Shown piece after piece: positions 35,121-49,139 of a stretch of DNA of 64,000 nt. Location of the stretch: contig JAMPIT010000848.1 in the NCBI GenBank assembly GCA_026261815.1, positions 3,410,001-3,474,000 of the forward strand, read 5' to 3'. Position 1 is the first letter of the stretch. Each line of letters opens with the position of its first letter. The translations under genes were made by a program, and so were the position numbers. The notes under the pieces were generated by a model. That model made no database searches, was not told the origin of the DNA, and was given only the letters and a program-made list of their open reading frames with translations. Origin of the DNA: Monarcha castaneiventris obscurior. Its lineage: Eukaryota; Chordata; Aves; Passeriformes; Monarchidae.

Positions 35121-37440
35121 GTTGATTTGTGGCTGATGCACCCACGGGTAATGCTGACAGCAGCTCCAGTTTCTTCATTAAAATACAGTGAAATAAACAC
35201 AGCCCTCACACCTTGTCTTTCCTTAGCTGTAACCTGCTCACACAAGGAACAGTCATCACATCGCTGATGACAGCTGAGGCCACTCAGCAGTGGGATCACT
35301 CTTATCCCTGATGTTTCTGGATGGCACCCGAGACTGGAGAATACCTGGGGCTCCACCCAGCAGAAAGCTGCTGTCGGTATCTCTGCAGACACAGGAAATC
35401 TCCTGCTTAATTTAGGGCATGAATGAGATACTCAGTATGGACACAAAGCCTCCTGGCAGAGGTCTGTGCTGAAAGGATGGCTTGGCCCTGGCAAGGCTGA
35501 GGTTCTGGTTCCTGGCCCTGCTGTTTTCCTCTGTTGTGGCTCCAGCAAGCTGGATCACCACCCCATGGTCTCAGCTTTCCCTCCACTCCTTTGGCCAGGT
35601 TTTTTATTTCTTGCTCTGTGTGAGCACCCCTGGCCATGGTAAGTAGAAGATCCCACGAATCACCTACATGAGCTCCAGTAAGGAACACAGAAACCATATT
35701 GTTCCCAATGGCAGTAAGAAAACGGTTAACTCCTGAATGTCTCAAAGATGTCATTTCAGACAGGGGAAAGTGAGGCAATGACAAGCATTTGCGAAACATC
35801 TGTGGTATGATAGAGAACTATCCAGCGTATCATTTTGGGTCAGACACCAGGAAAGCTAAAAGCTGGTGAAAGCAGCTCACTTCCACCAGCTCCTAGGCCA
35901 GTGGAGTGAAGGTTTTGGTGAGAAGTTGGGCATTTTTGTGGGCTTCAGCACCTCCTCTAACCTGTGCAGAAGGATAACACAGCTGTAGATATCTGTGCAG
36001 GACCTTCACATGATGAGTTTGGAGGGCATAAATGAAGTTGGCACAGATTTATGAGATGCCAGCAGGGGACTGGACTGGCTGACTGCAGGAGTGTGAGGTG
36101 CAGTCTTTTCTGCAGAGAGCTGCAGTTCATGCCGCTGCCAGACCAACATTATTTTCTCTTTTCCTCCATATGGGCACCGTGCAGCCACACTGCTGCTCCT
36201 GGCTTATGAGAGAATTAACTCCCAGTAGTACCAGTGGAGTACAGTACAGCCTGTGATACGTACTGGGTTCCTTCCAACAGAGCAGATCCTCACTCTGGTA
36301 ACAGCAGTAATTCTGTTTAACACTGTGACTTTGTGAACATCACCCTGATTAATGCTGTTCTGTCTCACTGATTGTTACTACAATTCACACTAGAACCTTG
36401 AATCCAGGAATTGTCCCTAAGTGCTTGTGGAATGGCTGATTCTATCTGCATCAGAGTTATCTGGTTTGGTTTGCTCTCACTATCAAGATCATAGATAGAA
36501 TGCATGAGAAGTCTAATCGTACCTACCAGTTCCTATCCTCCCCTGGAATTTGAGTTGGTATCTCTTCATAGATCCTAAACTGGCCCATCTCCAGCTGGAA
36601 CTGATTCCTCAGTCAGAAGGAACATTGGGTCCCCTTAAACCAGGAACAATTTAAAAGTTCTTTCCCATCACAACAGCTTTGACCTGGGCTGCCTTCTTTA
36701 AACTGCCTCCAGAGTATTCTGTTTCATAACCAAATTGTTCATTATTGTTGCTCTTTCCAAACTACCTTTGATGGGACTCCTCTTCAACTTGTGCCTTGTT
36801 TAGAAGCAGTCTTGATGCCTCTTTTTGGCCTTTCTGTGCCTGAATGACCTCTGTATGGGAAAGTTGGTGACAGCAGAGCAGCACCACTTTTGATATAAGC
36901 TCTCCATATTCATTCCAAGTTTTTACGTGCACAGTAACATCACGCTACTTTAATTATATGTTTTCCTGCGCCTTCTCTTTCATCTTTCTGTAACTTTGTC
37001 CAGGTTGTAAACACACCTAGGCCTTAAGGCTCCTTCAGCAAGGATTGCTTTCAAATCCATCTACGCATTTTCCTTCTATGGATCTCTGTGTTCTGTACTT
37101 CCCCAAATTGCAGGGCCGCAGTGAATGCCTGGGAATAATGCATGTGTATAAAGCATAGACCATAAAAGCAGAACGGTGTGATGGCGTTAGCAAGCACCTC
37201 TGATGAAAGATGAACACAGAGGCTGCAAAGCCCTTCTCACATGTAGTTCTTGAGTGCTTGCAGACTTTCCATTGTTATGATGCTCTGGATTATTAAAACC
37301 TCACTGAAGTATCAGCTTGTTTCACAATGGGTTCCCATTTTTCACAGACCCATTCTTTGTGTGTTTGGCTGACAACTCCTGTGAAGGTTTCCTGTCCCAT
37401 ACTGGATATCTTTTGAAATTGTTGTTTTAATTTGCCTTGG

Positions 37441-37464
37441 TTTTTTTTTTTTTTTTTTTTTTTT
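37441..37464. repeat. T24 homopolymer
   Basis: Twenty-four consecutive T follow CCTTGG. Read on the minus strand it is an A24 run, but no AATAAA signal lies just upstream on that strand, and no retrocopied gene or SINE body is recognisable. It is therefore called as a simple homopolymer. Confidence 0.95.
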
Positions 37465-39490
37465 GGTTAAATGAATATAGAATTGATTCACTGGGAAGAC
37501 ATGGGATTTTTCTGCAATATAATTATTATCCTTTAAGAAATACAGGCTTCTCAAAGATGCTGCCCCTTTAAACAAGACAAAAAGAAATCAACCATTGCCT
37601 GGATAATGCTGTTCTCATCAACATGCAAGGAGCTTGCTTGTCTGTCACGTCGCCCACATCTTCTCAATCACTCCCTTTCATTTATCCTATTATGCCCCTA
37701 TTTTAACTCATGCTGTGGCTGATACTCAATGACAGGCAGAAGAAATCCAGCTGAGCATCATCCCTCCTTTGCTTCCCCACAGGAGATGCAGTGTAGAACC
37801 TTACCTGGCAGAGATCAGTACTCAGGCACCTGATGGAACTTGAGTGGGGAGAGACATTTTACAGCTAGAGGAAAACACTGCCAACCCAGAAGGATCTGGG
37901 TGATGAGATGTGTTGTAGACAACAGTTTTTCTGACTTTTTCCCCCTTTTCCCTGTGTGAAGAGACAGCAGGTGTTTTGCAAGCAGTTGCAGTTTGGAAAA
38001 CATGATCACAAACCCTGACTAATGTCTGTGGCTGGTGGGTCTGTGGCAACAAGTCAAAGCAAGTGCTAATTACTATGGCTATTGCTGCTAATTTATTATT
38101 TAATTTCACTGTATTAGTGTGGCATTGCAGGGCCCTAACCTGGAGCCATGGCCCCATGGGCCTGACACTATCCAAACACAGAACAAAGCAACGGTCCCTG
38201 CTGCCACGAAGTTGCAACCTAAATATGCTGGTGTGTTGACTCCTGACCTGTAACCTAGAGGTGTTTGAGCCTCCTGACTGCAGGGATCCCAGGGCTCATA
38301 CTGGTCTATGTCAGAGAGCTCTGTGGTTGAGCAATGGTGTTACTGACCCAATTGCCCAACCAGGAGGAGGTACCAGCCTGGGCACTTGCACATGCAGGTG
38401 GGGAGATCTGTGGGAAAACAGCGGGGCTCAGAGATAAATGAGAAGAATACATATTTCTGGTCTTCTGAACCTGAGTCTTAAATCTGAGCCTGGAGCAGTT
38501 TGCTCCCGTTTAGAAAACACAACCCCTTTCACATGGCTGATTCACGGCAGTCTCCTCCTCAAGCTGTCTAGCACATGTCTACAAGTCGATGCATTGATAC
38601 ACAGCAGCTCAGGATGGAGTTATCCCTCCCTGGCATGTGTGTTTCTGAACGGCAGCCAAACGGAGCAGCCAGCTGAGGCTGCTCTCTGATTGAACCAGTT
38701 CAGGAAGACCTGCCCGGCGATTTCCATGCACATCCTGGGAAGATGAACACACCATCCTGTCAAGCAGTGTCCCACAGCACTGCAGGAGAAAGCCTTCAGT
38801 TAACCCTGTGTGCTGCAAACAGCTGGAACCCATGCTTTAATGAATCTGCTGGGTTTTCTGTTATAAATGATCCAGCTGAATTCTGCTAATTGTGTTTCCT
38901 GGGTATTTCTTCAAGACATAAAATAATGCTGAGAGCCCATGGGTCTTTCTTTTATTTATGTCAATTTAAGGCACTCTGAGCTTCCCATTCTAGTGAGAAC
39001 CTCGCAACTGTCAGTGATAATAATAATAAAAATACTTAGAGTTACCATTTCTGTATCTCCCTTAATTCAACAGCAATATAATTACCTAAACTAATTTCTA
39101 ATATATGAAACAATATAGGCCAAGATTCTGGAGGGCCTGGATGGGAACTTGGCTGTTGTTTTCCAAAGAAAAAATATTCCACTCCTTCTGTACAAGAAGA
39201 CTCATGCCTATTACCCACAGTTTAGAGTTTGCTGTTGAAACAAACTTAATCTCTCTTTAATTCTATGTTTTATCTTGGATTAGGCTGTCCTAGCTGGGAA
39301 TTCAGAGTCTTGGGGTGGGAGGAGGCAGTGACCGATAGGACGCACGCATCAGGTTCTGTTCAGACTTGCAGGCGCTGGGGCAGTCCAGCCTCACAGCAGC
39401 CTCTGGAACTCCATCCGCGGGATTTGCTTCCCTGCTTTGGCCATTGCTATGCCAAAGTCAGAGGCAAGTGAGTCCATGAGGATGACAAGG

Positions 39491-39504
39491 AGAGAGAGAG
39501 AGAG
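39491..39504. repeat. short (AG)7 microsatellite
   Basis: Seven perfect AG units sit inside a longer purine-rich stretch (about 39488-39520) broken by single C residues. It is probably stable and of little consequence. Confidence 0.9.
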
Positions 39505-41728
39505 ACAGAGGGCGGGGGAAATAGGTGTAAGTGTGCTCCAAAGCAGCCCCTGCCTCTGAACAACCTCACAACTTGGAAAAGCTCCCCCTGCTTGGCATCT
39601 TCCAGAATTAGGGTGGGTAATGTGGCACAGGGCACTTTGCTGGGTTATCCGAGGTCAGCAGAGTCCGACCTCTGGAAGGGAGGAAGAGGGAAAGCAAGCA
39701 CAAGACCGTGCCAGGCAATGCACTGTCATGGCTTGTTCCTCAAGCCCCAGAAAACTCCACACCCATTTTATTCTTCACTGTTTCCTCATCAGCCTTGCGT
39801 GAGATGCTCCTGGGCAATGGATTTAGGAAAACCCTGTCATTTACACCTAATGGGGAAGCAGCAGCAATCTCCATGGGAATGGGGCTCCCCCAGCCCGGCT
39901 CCACCCAGCAGGTGAGGATGGATGACCTGCCAGCTCCTGGCACAGGAGCAGAGTGGATGGAGGAGCATGGACAGACGGGTGGAAGGCACACCTGTGGGAA
40001 GGTCGCTGCTGCTGGCTCCTGTTTGCTCGCCGTGGAGAAGATTTCTCTCTGGCTGACTTACAAGACAACATCTGGCACATGCATAAAGAGAACATGATGG
40101 CTGATCACTCCAAAGGCATTTATCTTCATGAATGAGGAGGAGAGGGTTATAGTGGTGGAGCCCCAAGGAGCTGGCCTGTCTCTCCTCGCCAGCGAAGATT
40201 AATGTGTTGTGGGATGTTGGCTAACACGTAGTGTGCACACACAATGTACCTTTGCCTCCATCCCCTACTCCTTCCCCCAGCTCTTCTCTCATGGACTAAT
40301 GGACTAATACAGCTTTGAATGATGACATGGAATACACTTCCTCACCCCACAAAATGCGGGGGAAATCTGTAGCAAACAAAGTGCATAAAATGGTTAAGAG
40401 TGCCTGGATATCGTACATCATTAACTCCTAACCGAAGGGAAGAGCAGCTTATGGAATTTCACATGTTTATCTCTCTAGCATAAACTGGACTTAGAGTATC
40501 TTCTCTTTAAAAATATATGGCCCATAAATTAAATGCTTGCATTCTTTTTTTATGTCATTCAATTAAAAGGCAGTACCATGGCTCACATTTGTATTTAAAA
40601 GAGCTGACTGCTTTCTTCTAATAGTTCAAGAATAGAGGAGACTTTTCACCCAAACCCAAAGATTTTTGAAGATGAGTGGGGGCATTAGATTTTGCTCTTG
40701 CACATATCTTTCCTTTGTTGCAATAAGCATTCAGGTGCAAGTTAGATGGAAAACCACTGCATGCAAAGGACAGAAATGAGAAGCGGAAAAAATTTATAAG
40801 AAAAGACAATGAAATGGCAAATCTAAGCAGAGAGCTGCCTAACTTGTACCTGTTGTATATTTTACCTCAAAACCACAGATTCAAATTGTGTAGAGGTTGA
40901 TGTGTGCAAAGCAGCTCCACTTGGAAGCATTTATTTTACAGGTTAAATTAATGCTCTTTGTACTCTGTGCAGCTCCAAGCTTTTGGACAGCTGTGGCTTT
41001 TGGGAATGGAAAAAGCCAAGGAGCGCGTCTCTCTCCAGGCCTTGATCCCAGCCACTGTGGGCAATGGCAGGACTCCCTGCTGCACTGGTGGTGAAACACA
41101 TGGCTGCTCCATACAGGTCTAGAAAGGAGAAAATAAAATAGTTATGGAGGTATGGGAACAAGGGGAAATGCAGAGCTTTCATGGAGGGATGAATACCATA
41201 AACATGACAGCAGGCATGAGATGAGAAATTAGAGAGATTAGAATGACGAGAGTTTGTGGCTGAACTGGGAAGAGAAGTACTCACATTTTAAAGTGTCTTG
41301 AGGCAGAGGGAGCTGACAAGGACAGGCAGAAGTATTTGTAAGCATTAAGGTGAAAGATGACCGGCCTTTCTCCAGAGGGGAAGACATCCTTGCAGGAGCA
41401 CACCCTGTCCTGCTGCAATCTGGTACCACAAAGGTACCAGATTTACAAACCCTCCTGAGCATTTACAGGAGACAATTATTCTGGAATAAGGCTACTCCTC
41501 ATCAAATCCATTTTCTCAGCAAGTCTATCACTTACAAAGTCTCATGTAGAAACTGGTAATCTACATAAAAGTGAAAAGAATGTCATGCAGAATAGCTTAA
41601 AATATGGATCCCCCATCACACAGCCTGTCATGTCTTCCTACTGTATTTCCATCACTGCAGACAACATAATGCCACTGCACCAGTCATGTTTCAACTAACA
41701 CCTCAAGTCAGGTAGACACATAACAGGT

Positions 41729-41870
41729 TAATTAGGGGCTTTGGCAAATTGAGTCCACGGGCTGTAATTACCAGCACTCAAGACCTACAATTTCTGCTTT
41801 AATTAAAATAAACAGTGTGGAGAAGCTGACATCACACCAGAGTAACCAGTGTGTAAGTCACAGTTAATTA
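41729..41870. promoter_or_regulatory. cluster of four TAATTA homeodomain cores
   Basis: TAATTA occurs at 41729-41734, 41765-41770, 41800-41805 and 41865-41870, four times in 142 bp. The third lies inside the palindrome TTTAATTAAA (41798-41807), and an ATAAACA forkhead-like core sits just right of it. TAATTA is the core for many homeodomain proteins, and clusters are typical of developmental enhancers. No gene is visible nearby to suggest a target. The call is inference from motif density. Confidence 0.35.
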
Positions 41871-44800
41871 TATTAAGCTGTGGCCTCCATCATAAAAAAT
41901 ACTCGGTTTGGATCTGGATTTATAGAGACTGACTTTACCATTCCAGCAAAGTTTAATTGCTGTGCAGAGGCCACCGACTGGTCTGGACAAGTCAGTGTTG
42001 GGGTGACGGGATAGACCGTGTGTGGAAGAGCTCCTTCTCCTCTCGGGGTGGAATCCTTCCTTCATGGCCTCCTGCCAACCTTTCACACCCTGACAGGTCC
42101 CAGTTGTGCCCCATCCACACTCGGGCTGCCTCTATCACATCAAAGAGGACGGAGAGCTGCTGCCTTTACCAAAGAGCATGGCCAGAGCAAATGAGCCTGG
42201 GGAAAAAAGCTGGAAAATGAGCTTTTGGGGAAGGTCTGGGAGATGGGAGGTGTAGGGCTCTGAGGTGCTTTGTGCACCTCTAAGCTCAGGAAATCCCCCA
42301 GTGATGGGGAGCCAAGCTCTGGGTGCCTGAGAACACCCAGGGCACTGGTGGCACATTCATCCTCTGCATCCAGTAAAGGCTCCTGCTCTGGCACAGCTCT
42401 TGCCTTTCTCTCCTCACGCACTCCCAGGTAATTGCCTCGGCAGTGTTGCAGCGTAACCACGACCCACACTCCAGCCTCTCATCCGCCACCTCTCCCGCTT
42501 CTCCTCCTCCACCCAAGCTCCCCTCCCAACGCTGCCTTTTGTCTCCTTCACCCACTTTCAACCCTGTGCCTCCTTTGATGCCACCCGACGTGCGAGGTGC
42601 AGCCAGACCCACCCTGCCCAGCCAAAAACACACCTGTTTTGCAAACCAATCCAGGTGTATCGGACACACGCTGTTCTGGGATCGCTTTTATGGCATTGCA
42701 CAATCCCACTGCCTGCCAGTCTCCAGCCGGAGCAGCCGTGGAGGAGCAGACGTCTCACGGGCTTGCCAGGATGGCCAGCAGGGCCCTGCAATACCTGGGC
42801 AGATAATTAGACCCACAGCAGGGTAGAGGTGACAGATCTCAGGTTTGTACTTTTCCAGTCTGGTTATGAGCTGCCAGGTGTCCCCACAAGGGTTCAGTCA
42901 ACCCACAGATGACGCAGCCCTTGACAGGCTCCTTGCAGGACCTGGGAGGGGACTCACCTGAGCTCCTTGCTGGTACTTGGAACTGCCAAGGATCAGCAAT
43001 AAAATACTGGAAAAATTGTCTGAGCATTTCCTGGGGGATGTGATGGTAACTCCAGCTGAAACTGCAGGACGATGCCGGGTGTCCCAGCAGTGCCATTGGG
43101 GATAGAGTGAGACCCCTGGGAAGTGACAGATTCAGCTTCTGCAGCAGAGCCTGGGGAGTGAAACATTGAATTTTCGTGTGTCCCTATCAATGCACTTTAC
43201 ATATGGACCAACTTGCCTGCGGAATCCCTGGAAAACAACATTTCAGTGGAGCTTTGATGATATAATCTTCCTGGGGAGGGAGAGACGAGGCAGCGTAGGG
43301 CAGGGTATGCTGCTGTTTTCTGTTGTGAAAGGTGTGGACCTGGTTAATCATCCCAGGCTGTTGGATGGACAGCTCAGACACAGAACAGACAGCATTATTA
43401 TTTTGCTTTTTCTGAACAAGAAAACATTTTTGAAATCATTCTTTATTTCAGTCTGTTTTCAAGCATGTAAAAGCTATGTAAATTGCCTTTTTTTTTAGGT
43501 TTTGCATTAACCTAACCCCTTTTTTTTCCCTGAAAACAAATAATATGCTCAGGCAGTACAAGTGGAAACAGTTGCTCTTTTTTCATTCAGTCACTTCAGG
43601 ATTTTTTCTGACTTCCACTAACAGTGGCTGATCCTTATTTAGTTAAGTATGGTTTCCCTGCTACCTCTCCATATGAAATTTTGACTCTCTGTGATGTTTT
43701 GATGAGCATATAATTAACCAGTAATTTTTTCTATGCCATAGGCCTCATACTGAAATTCTTCTTTTCAACATATCTTTCACTGTCCTGCCACTATTTCCTA
43801 ACAGTTGCTGCAACCTGCAGCCCAATTATTTTCATTTCCACAATATTTTGAGTCTGACTTCATAGAAGCAGCGTGCTGAGCTTTAAATTCAGCAGTTAAT
43901 ATTTAAAATAAATCTCATTAAACTCTGCTGTCCAGCTGGCCATGGGTATTGCTGCTGGCCTGTAGCTCACCTACAAAGCCCCACAGAAAGGTGGTGTTTG
44001 TTTGTTTGGGGTGTTTAAAGGCAGGATTGCTCGCTGCTGTTGGTAACCAGGCGAGGTGAGGCACCCTGTGCAAGCTCAGACACTGGTGTTTGCTGTAGAC
44101 CTGTGTGTTGCCCAAGCAAGAAGATTGCCCTATGCTCCCTGCCATGGGTTGCTAATGCTTTTGGCTTCTGCAGGTGAAAGCAAAGTGTCAAAGCAAAGTC
44201 ACTGGTGCCCAGCCCTGAGAAAGGTGAGCTGTGGCACTGCCACTGCAGGGACTGGCAGAGCCGGCATGATGCGGGCACTGCCTGATCAGAGTGACCTGGA
44301 AAGCCAAGGGTGCTCCTTGCCCTCAGGTGAGGAGGATGAGGAGGAGGCAGGGCAGTGACTCAGAGGAGCAGCAGCACCTTTGGGGCTCTCCTGCACACCC
44401 CAGCTGGCCCCACGGGCTCTGCCAGCCCCTTGCTGCCTTCAAAGCACCCAGATATCGAAGAAGTGACCTCCTCGCTGACATAGAATTCTCCCCCAGCAGC
44501 CCCCTGCTCCTCCAGAGCCATGCACACCAATTTTGGGACACGCCTGAGCCCTCCTGCTCCCACCCCACGGCTCCTTAGCCACCACCCCAGCTCTGCAGAG
44601 AGGCAGTGACAGGGGCACAGGGTGCCTGCCCCAGGGAGTGGCCATGCACTGACCCAGGGCAGAGCCACTTTCTCTCCTGGAAACCAGCAGCCAGGACAGA
44701 GATCTTCTAACAGCCAGGACACCCAAATTACTATTGTTCGTGCTGCCAGGATACCACGGCATTATTCAGGGTTTTATCCCACTGGAGGGATGGGCCATTC

Positions 44801-46739
44801 CACAGCCGTGTCCTGCCCACCGTTCGGGCTTTCACTGGCTCTGAGGATGTGTGGTTTTAAATTCTTTTACCTAATTGCAATGAGCCATTTGGGTTCTTTC
44901 CTCCTCTTTTTAGAGCTGTTGCCAGGCAGTTTGTCCTGAAAATGCTGGTTATGGTGTTGTGTTTTGTTTTTTATTTTCCTCCGCTTATCAAAGCCGGATG
45001 CCAAGAGACAAATTTATTGTCCTGTGTAACATCCTCTTTCATATCCTCCCTTCCACACTCCAGGAAAAGCAAAGTGCCTGCACACCAGGCCCTTGACAGG
45101 TCAGATCAGGGAGCAGGCAGGAGCAGGCCCCAGTCCATGGTTACAAACCCCACTGGAGGGATGGGATGAGATTTCCCTGACTTCATCCAGCTTGGGAAAG
45201 GGGCCAACATCCTTCTTGAACCCTCTGTCCCTACAGAAACCATATACCCTTCATTTGGTGTCCATAGCTGATGTGAGGAGTTTGGAGGCCTCTGAGCAGC
45301 ATGTCTGAGATTTTAATAGAGAGGCCCATCACTTGGAGGGAGATTGCTGAGTCTGGAGGGAAGAGGAGCAGAAGGGAAGAGAAGCACAGAAACAACATAG
45401 TCCAACCATGTCTTACTGCTGGGATAGGGGCAGAATATCCTTTTCATGATACTGGAGTTTTGTTGTCCCTGAATCATAATCCATTTAAATTCAGGTCATA
45501 ATAAAAAGGCACCTAAATACTCATCAGTGATTGAAGGCACACCATGTGTGTGTTCTCTTGTGTCTTCTCACAGGGCAAGCTGTGTGATGGGACCACAGGT
45601 GCTGGTACTGACCAAGAAGCTCCAGAGCCCATCATTTTCTGGTCTGTATTTACCACATCCTTGGTCTCAAGGGGCTTTATTAAGCCTGATTAGAACTGCA
45701 CACTTTTGAGGGAAAACGAAGTACATTTACATCAAGTGAAACTTTTTAAAAAACTCCCACTCCTGCTTTTTTCCTTCTGATCATTTTGCTTTGGATGCAC
45801 CCTCAGGCCTTGGGCTTGTAGGACAGAAAGCAGCTCCCAGTAATTGAGGGCCTGAAGCCACCCTTCCCTCAAACGCTGCCATAAACATTTCCAACAGAGT
45901 AAAATAACGAGGAGGTACCTGTGTTTCTAGAGCCCAGCATTGCAGACAAATATCACCGCTGGCCTGCAGTCTTGCTTTTGAAGCGACCTGGCTGTGGGCA
46001 TGATAATGGGTGAGCTCCTCCAACCTCACTAAATTCAGTGGAGAACCTCCCATGGGTTTTGGGGGCACAGGCTTTGGGCTGCCTGTTGGCTGAGGCTGGA
46101 GCAGACCCCTTGGAAATGTCTAAACAAAAGGAAAAAAGATAGAAACAAATACACTTGTTGAAAACAAAGGGGTGGCATCTCTGTGGGCAGAGAAGGCTGC
46201 AGGCCATGGGCGCTCATACACAGCCAGGGGCCCCATGCAGCTCCCCAGGGGTGTTCCCAGTGCTGGCACTCTTTTGGGGGACTGTCCTGCCTTTTTCTCA
46301 GCTGTCTCAGCAGGTCCCTGTGTGGCATTGCTCCCACAATCATTATGTCATCAAGTGGATTGCCTCTGGAATTAAAAATAGTTTCAAACTGGAGTGGTTT
46401 GGCCATGATGGGTCAGCTGGTGGGAAAGGAAAAGCCCCTGTCTCCACCCACTGGATATTTTGGAGACCTTGTGCAGGCAAACAGCCAAGGTGTGTGAGTG
46501 AGGAGCTTTATCTTGGCACCACTTGGGTGAAACCAGCTGGGAAAAACAATTACTTTTTCATAAAACTTTTTTCTATCCCAGTACCAACATGTTTCAGCAC
46601 ACTCTGGGGAGCTCAGTGCAATGAGTGACATAGATGCTGCTGAGAGACCTCCTAATAAAACCATATTTTCCACATTTACTCCAATTAGGGGAACAGGAGT
46701 CAAAGTAGGTTGAAGATCTCAGTTCAGTGAGGTGTTTTT

Positions 46740-46751
46740 GGGGGGGGGGGG
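46740..46751 (+). repeat. G12 homopolymer
   Basis: Twelve consecutive G follow a T5 run. It could contribute to four-stranded DNA and is prone to sequencing error, so its exact length should be treated with caution. Confidence 0.9.
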
Positions 46752-47816
46752 TCAAAAGTGGGTTTGAGAGAAATTTGACTTTTCTGTGAAAAAAAGTGTA
46801 TGTGAAATGAATGACATGAATATCGCACATTTTTGTTGTTACTGATTTCTGCAGATACTGAGAGTTTTGAATTCAAGTGAAACTTTTTTTTTTTACCATT
46901 TGTATTCTTCTAGTGCTGTTCAGCCACTGTTCCAGCCCATGCCAGCAGCAGTGCTAGGGGTGACAGGTCAGGTGTCACATCATGCTGAAGATTTTACCCT
47001 CCTTTCTAGTAAATCCCTTCACTTTTTTCTCTGTTGGGGCGGGGCAGGACACGACCTGCTAAAGCCACTCTGAAGTGAACAATGCCTCTAATTCCTAAAT
47101 GAGCAAAATACTGGAAATGCACACAATTGCAACATCAGGACCCCCTGCAGACCCTCAGGGCAGGGGGATTGCAGGACTGCAGAGCTGTGTGTGCCCCAGG
47201 CAGGGTGCCAGCCCCGCAGAGGTGCTGCTTCCCTCTCCAGCCCATCCGGGGTGTCTGTGGATCCCTTGTGCTGAAAGGTCAATGCTCCCTTTCCCCTGTG
47301 CAAACAGCTCCTCCTGAAATGACCATCGTGCTGCCAGCTCAGGTTTTATGGCTGGTCCTTCCAGCTCTTCCCACCCACATTCAGAAAAGAGGAGCTAAAG
47401 GAAACACCTTTGGCTGCAGTGAATAGGTAGCAGCTTTTGTACTTCCCTCTGCTGCCTTTCCCAGCCCCGTGACATGGGCATTTCTGATATTTCCTGAGCA
47501 GCTGCTGGATGCTGCACCTTTAGGAGCTCCAGCTCTGACTCCTCCACACCCTTTCCCCTTCAGCAGAATTTACACAAAATCAGGGGATAAAAAAACCCAA
47601 AAAAACAGCTATAAAAGCCAGACCGGTTCTCACTTGGATGGAATGGCTCTGCTGTCAGTTGCCTTTGAAAAGCTGGTGCACCCCCAGTGTCTTGGGATGA
47701 GATGGGCAGTAGGAGCATTCAGACAATATAACCCAGCCCCTTCTGAGTTTACTGGAATGGCTTCTTAAATGCAGTGTGGATGATTTTACTAATTTGGGGC
47801 CTCTTCTAAAAATAAC
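46752..47816. other. non-coding DNA, no gene recognised
   Basis: This is mixed-composition sequence with a GC-richer centre (about 47130-47310). The open frames on both strands are under 100 codons, conflict with each other and have no recognisable domain. Confidence 0.7.
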
Positions 47817-47841
47817 TTTTTTTTTTTTTTTTTTTTTTTTT
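47817..47841. repeat. T25 homopolymer
   Basis: Twenty-five T are followed by CTTC and another short T run. On the minus strand this is A-rich with no AATAAA just upstream, and no retrocopy body is recognisable. It causes the lysine-rich minus-strand open frame at 47655-47867, which is an artefact. Confidence 0.95.
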
Positions 47842-49139
47842 CTTCTTTTTTTAGAGCTTTCTTTCAAGCAAATGTTAGTATCCAGGTGCTTTCTGCCATC
47901 TGCATTTGGAGCCAGTTGAATCAGCCCTGGCTTGTTCTGTTCTTGGTAGCTGCAGCTCCTCTGACACCTCTCAGATCACATTGACAGGGAAAACTTTTAT
48001 TCCTCAGCCTGTAATTCCCGTCTCTGTGTGTGGGACAAGCTCACACACCTTGTAACTATTTCGCTTCAGCTCAGAACTCATCTCCTCATTACCCAGATAT
48101 GATTACATCTGACAAAAGTATTGAATGCACCAAAGCACAAAGAAAAAAGACAGAGGGATTAAACCGATTCAGGTCTCTCACCCCTGAACACTATGCCCCC
48201 ATAAAGAGCTCGAGGAGGAAGAGGATGAATAATTGTTGAAGGATCATTGCCATGATTACAGGGTATGGTCTCTCATATGGCATCTGAAGACTCAGACAGA
48301 TATGGAAATTATGAAAAAAAATCAATTTCAGTACTAAGATGGGAGCACAGGGATATTTTTTTTTTATTTGTTTTTCTTTTCTAACAGGAAACCAGACAGC
48401 CTGATATGTGACTTAACACGACATTTGACTTTGCATTTCAGGTGGGTTTTCACAGGCGCTTAGGGACAGCCTGGCAGCTGCCATGGAGCTTATGGCTAAA
48501 AATATAAATAAACAGGAAATCATTTGAGAAGCATTAATAACAATAACATCAGCACTTCTGGAAAGAGGGTCAGGTGAGGGGGTGCATGGCTGATGCCCTT
48601 GCTGGGGAGTGATGAGCTGCTGTGGTCAGGGCTGCAGATGGGGCTGGTGATGGGCACACACAGAGGGTTTGGGGCAGCCATAGAGGGTGTGGGGGCGTCC
48701 AGATGCTGCTGGTGGCTGGGGATGCTGCTTGTCCACCTATCGGAGCCCCTGCCTGCCCCCACTCCTGGGCAGCAGCCTGCCTGCAACAGGCCTTCCATAA
48801 ACTTTGCAGCAGGGTTTATGTGCTGCTGAAAACTTGCAAAAAGGTCGTGGTGAGAGGACAGAGCAATTTTCTCGTAAAAGCTTTGCTGACGCATGCCAGG
48901 GAAAAACGTCAGGAGTGAAGGAGAAGCTGTGGATCACTGGCTGAAAGTTGCTTTCCTTGTCACCTCTCCCGTTTTCTTTTAATTACAAGAAGGGGAGAAA
49001 AAAACAACCGAGGTCTCTCCTTGTAACAAACGGAGGAAAAGAGAAAGTAAACACAAAGAGGAGTGCCAAAAAAAATTACCTGGGAAATTCCAAAATGAAA
49101 GTATTTTGTTTAAAAATTTCAATTAAGGTTGCTAAGTAA

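Larger units (their letters stand above)
29511..37440. other. non-coding DNA, no gene recognised
   Basis: This long stretch has no supportable gene. It has GC-richer segments near 34370-34850 and AT-rich ones near 30640-30760 and 31080-31270. Included are an A13 run (32631-32643), a duplicated AGAGCTC at about 30986-31000, and a weak + strand CTCF-like match at 36059-36072 (12 of 14 core positions). Short open frames on both strands show no recognisable domains; one short resemblance to a receptor helix is discussed under rejected items. Confidence 0.65.
37465..46739. other. non-coding DNA, no gene recognised
   Basis: No coding or RNA gene is supportable. GC-rich patches at about 42430-42610 and 44190-44700 give overlapping open frames on both strands without recognisable domains. 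Simple sequence includes (AAT)n near 39017-39030, (AG)7 at 39491-39504 in a purine-rich context, and a T-run near 43488-43496. A stretch near 45384-45410 faintly resembles a minus-strand CR1 but is too diverged to call. Confidence 0.65.

Noticed and set aside
43485..43500. Polypyrimidine tract followed by AG, like a splice acceptor.
   Set aside because: No open frame or recognisable exon follows, and T-runs before AG are common in this sequence.
45384..45410. Possible minus-strand CR1 fragment (CATAGTCCAACCATG).
   Set aside because: Only about 15 bases fit the CR1 3' UTR, and the diagnostic tail and flanking motifs are missing.
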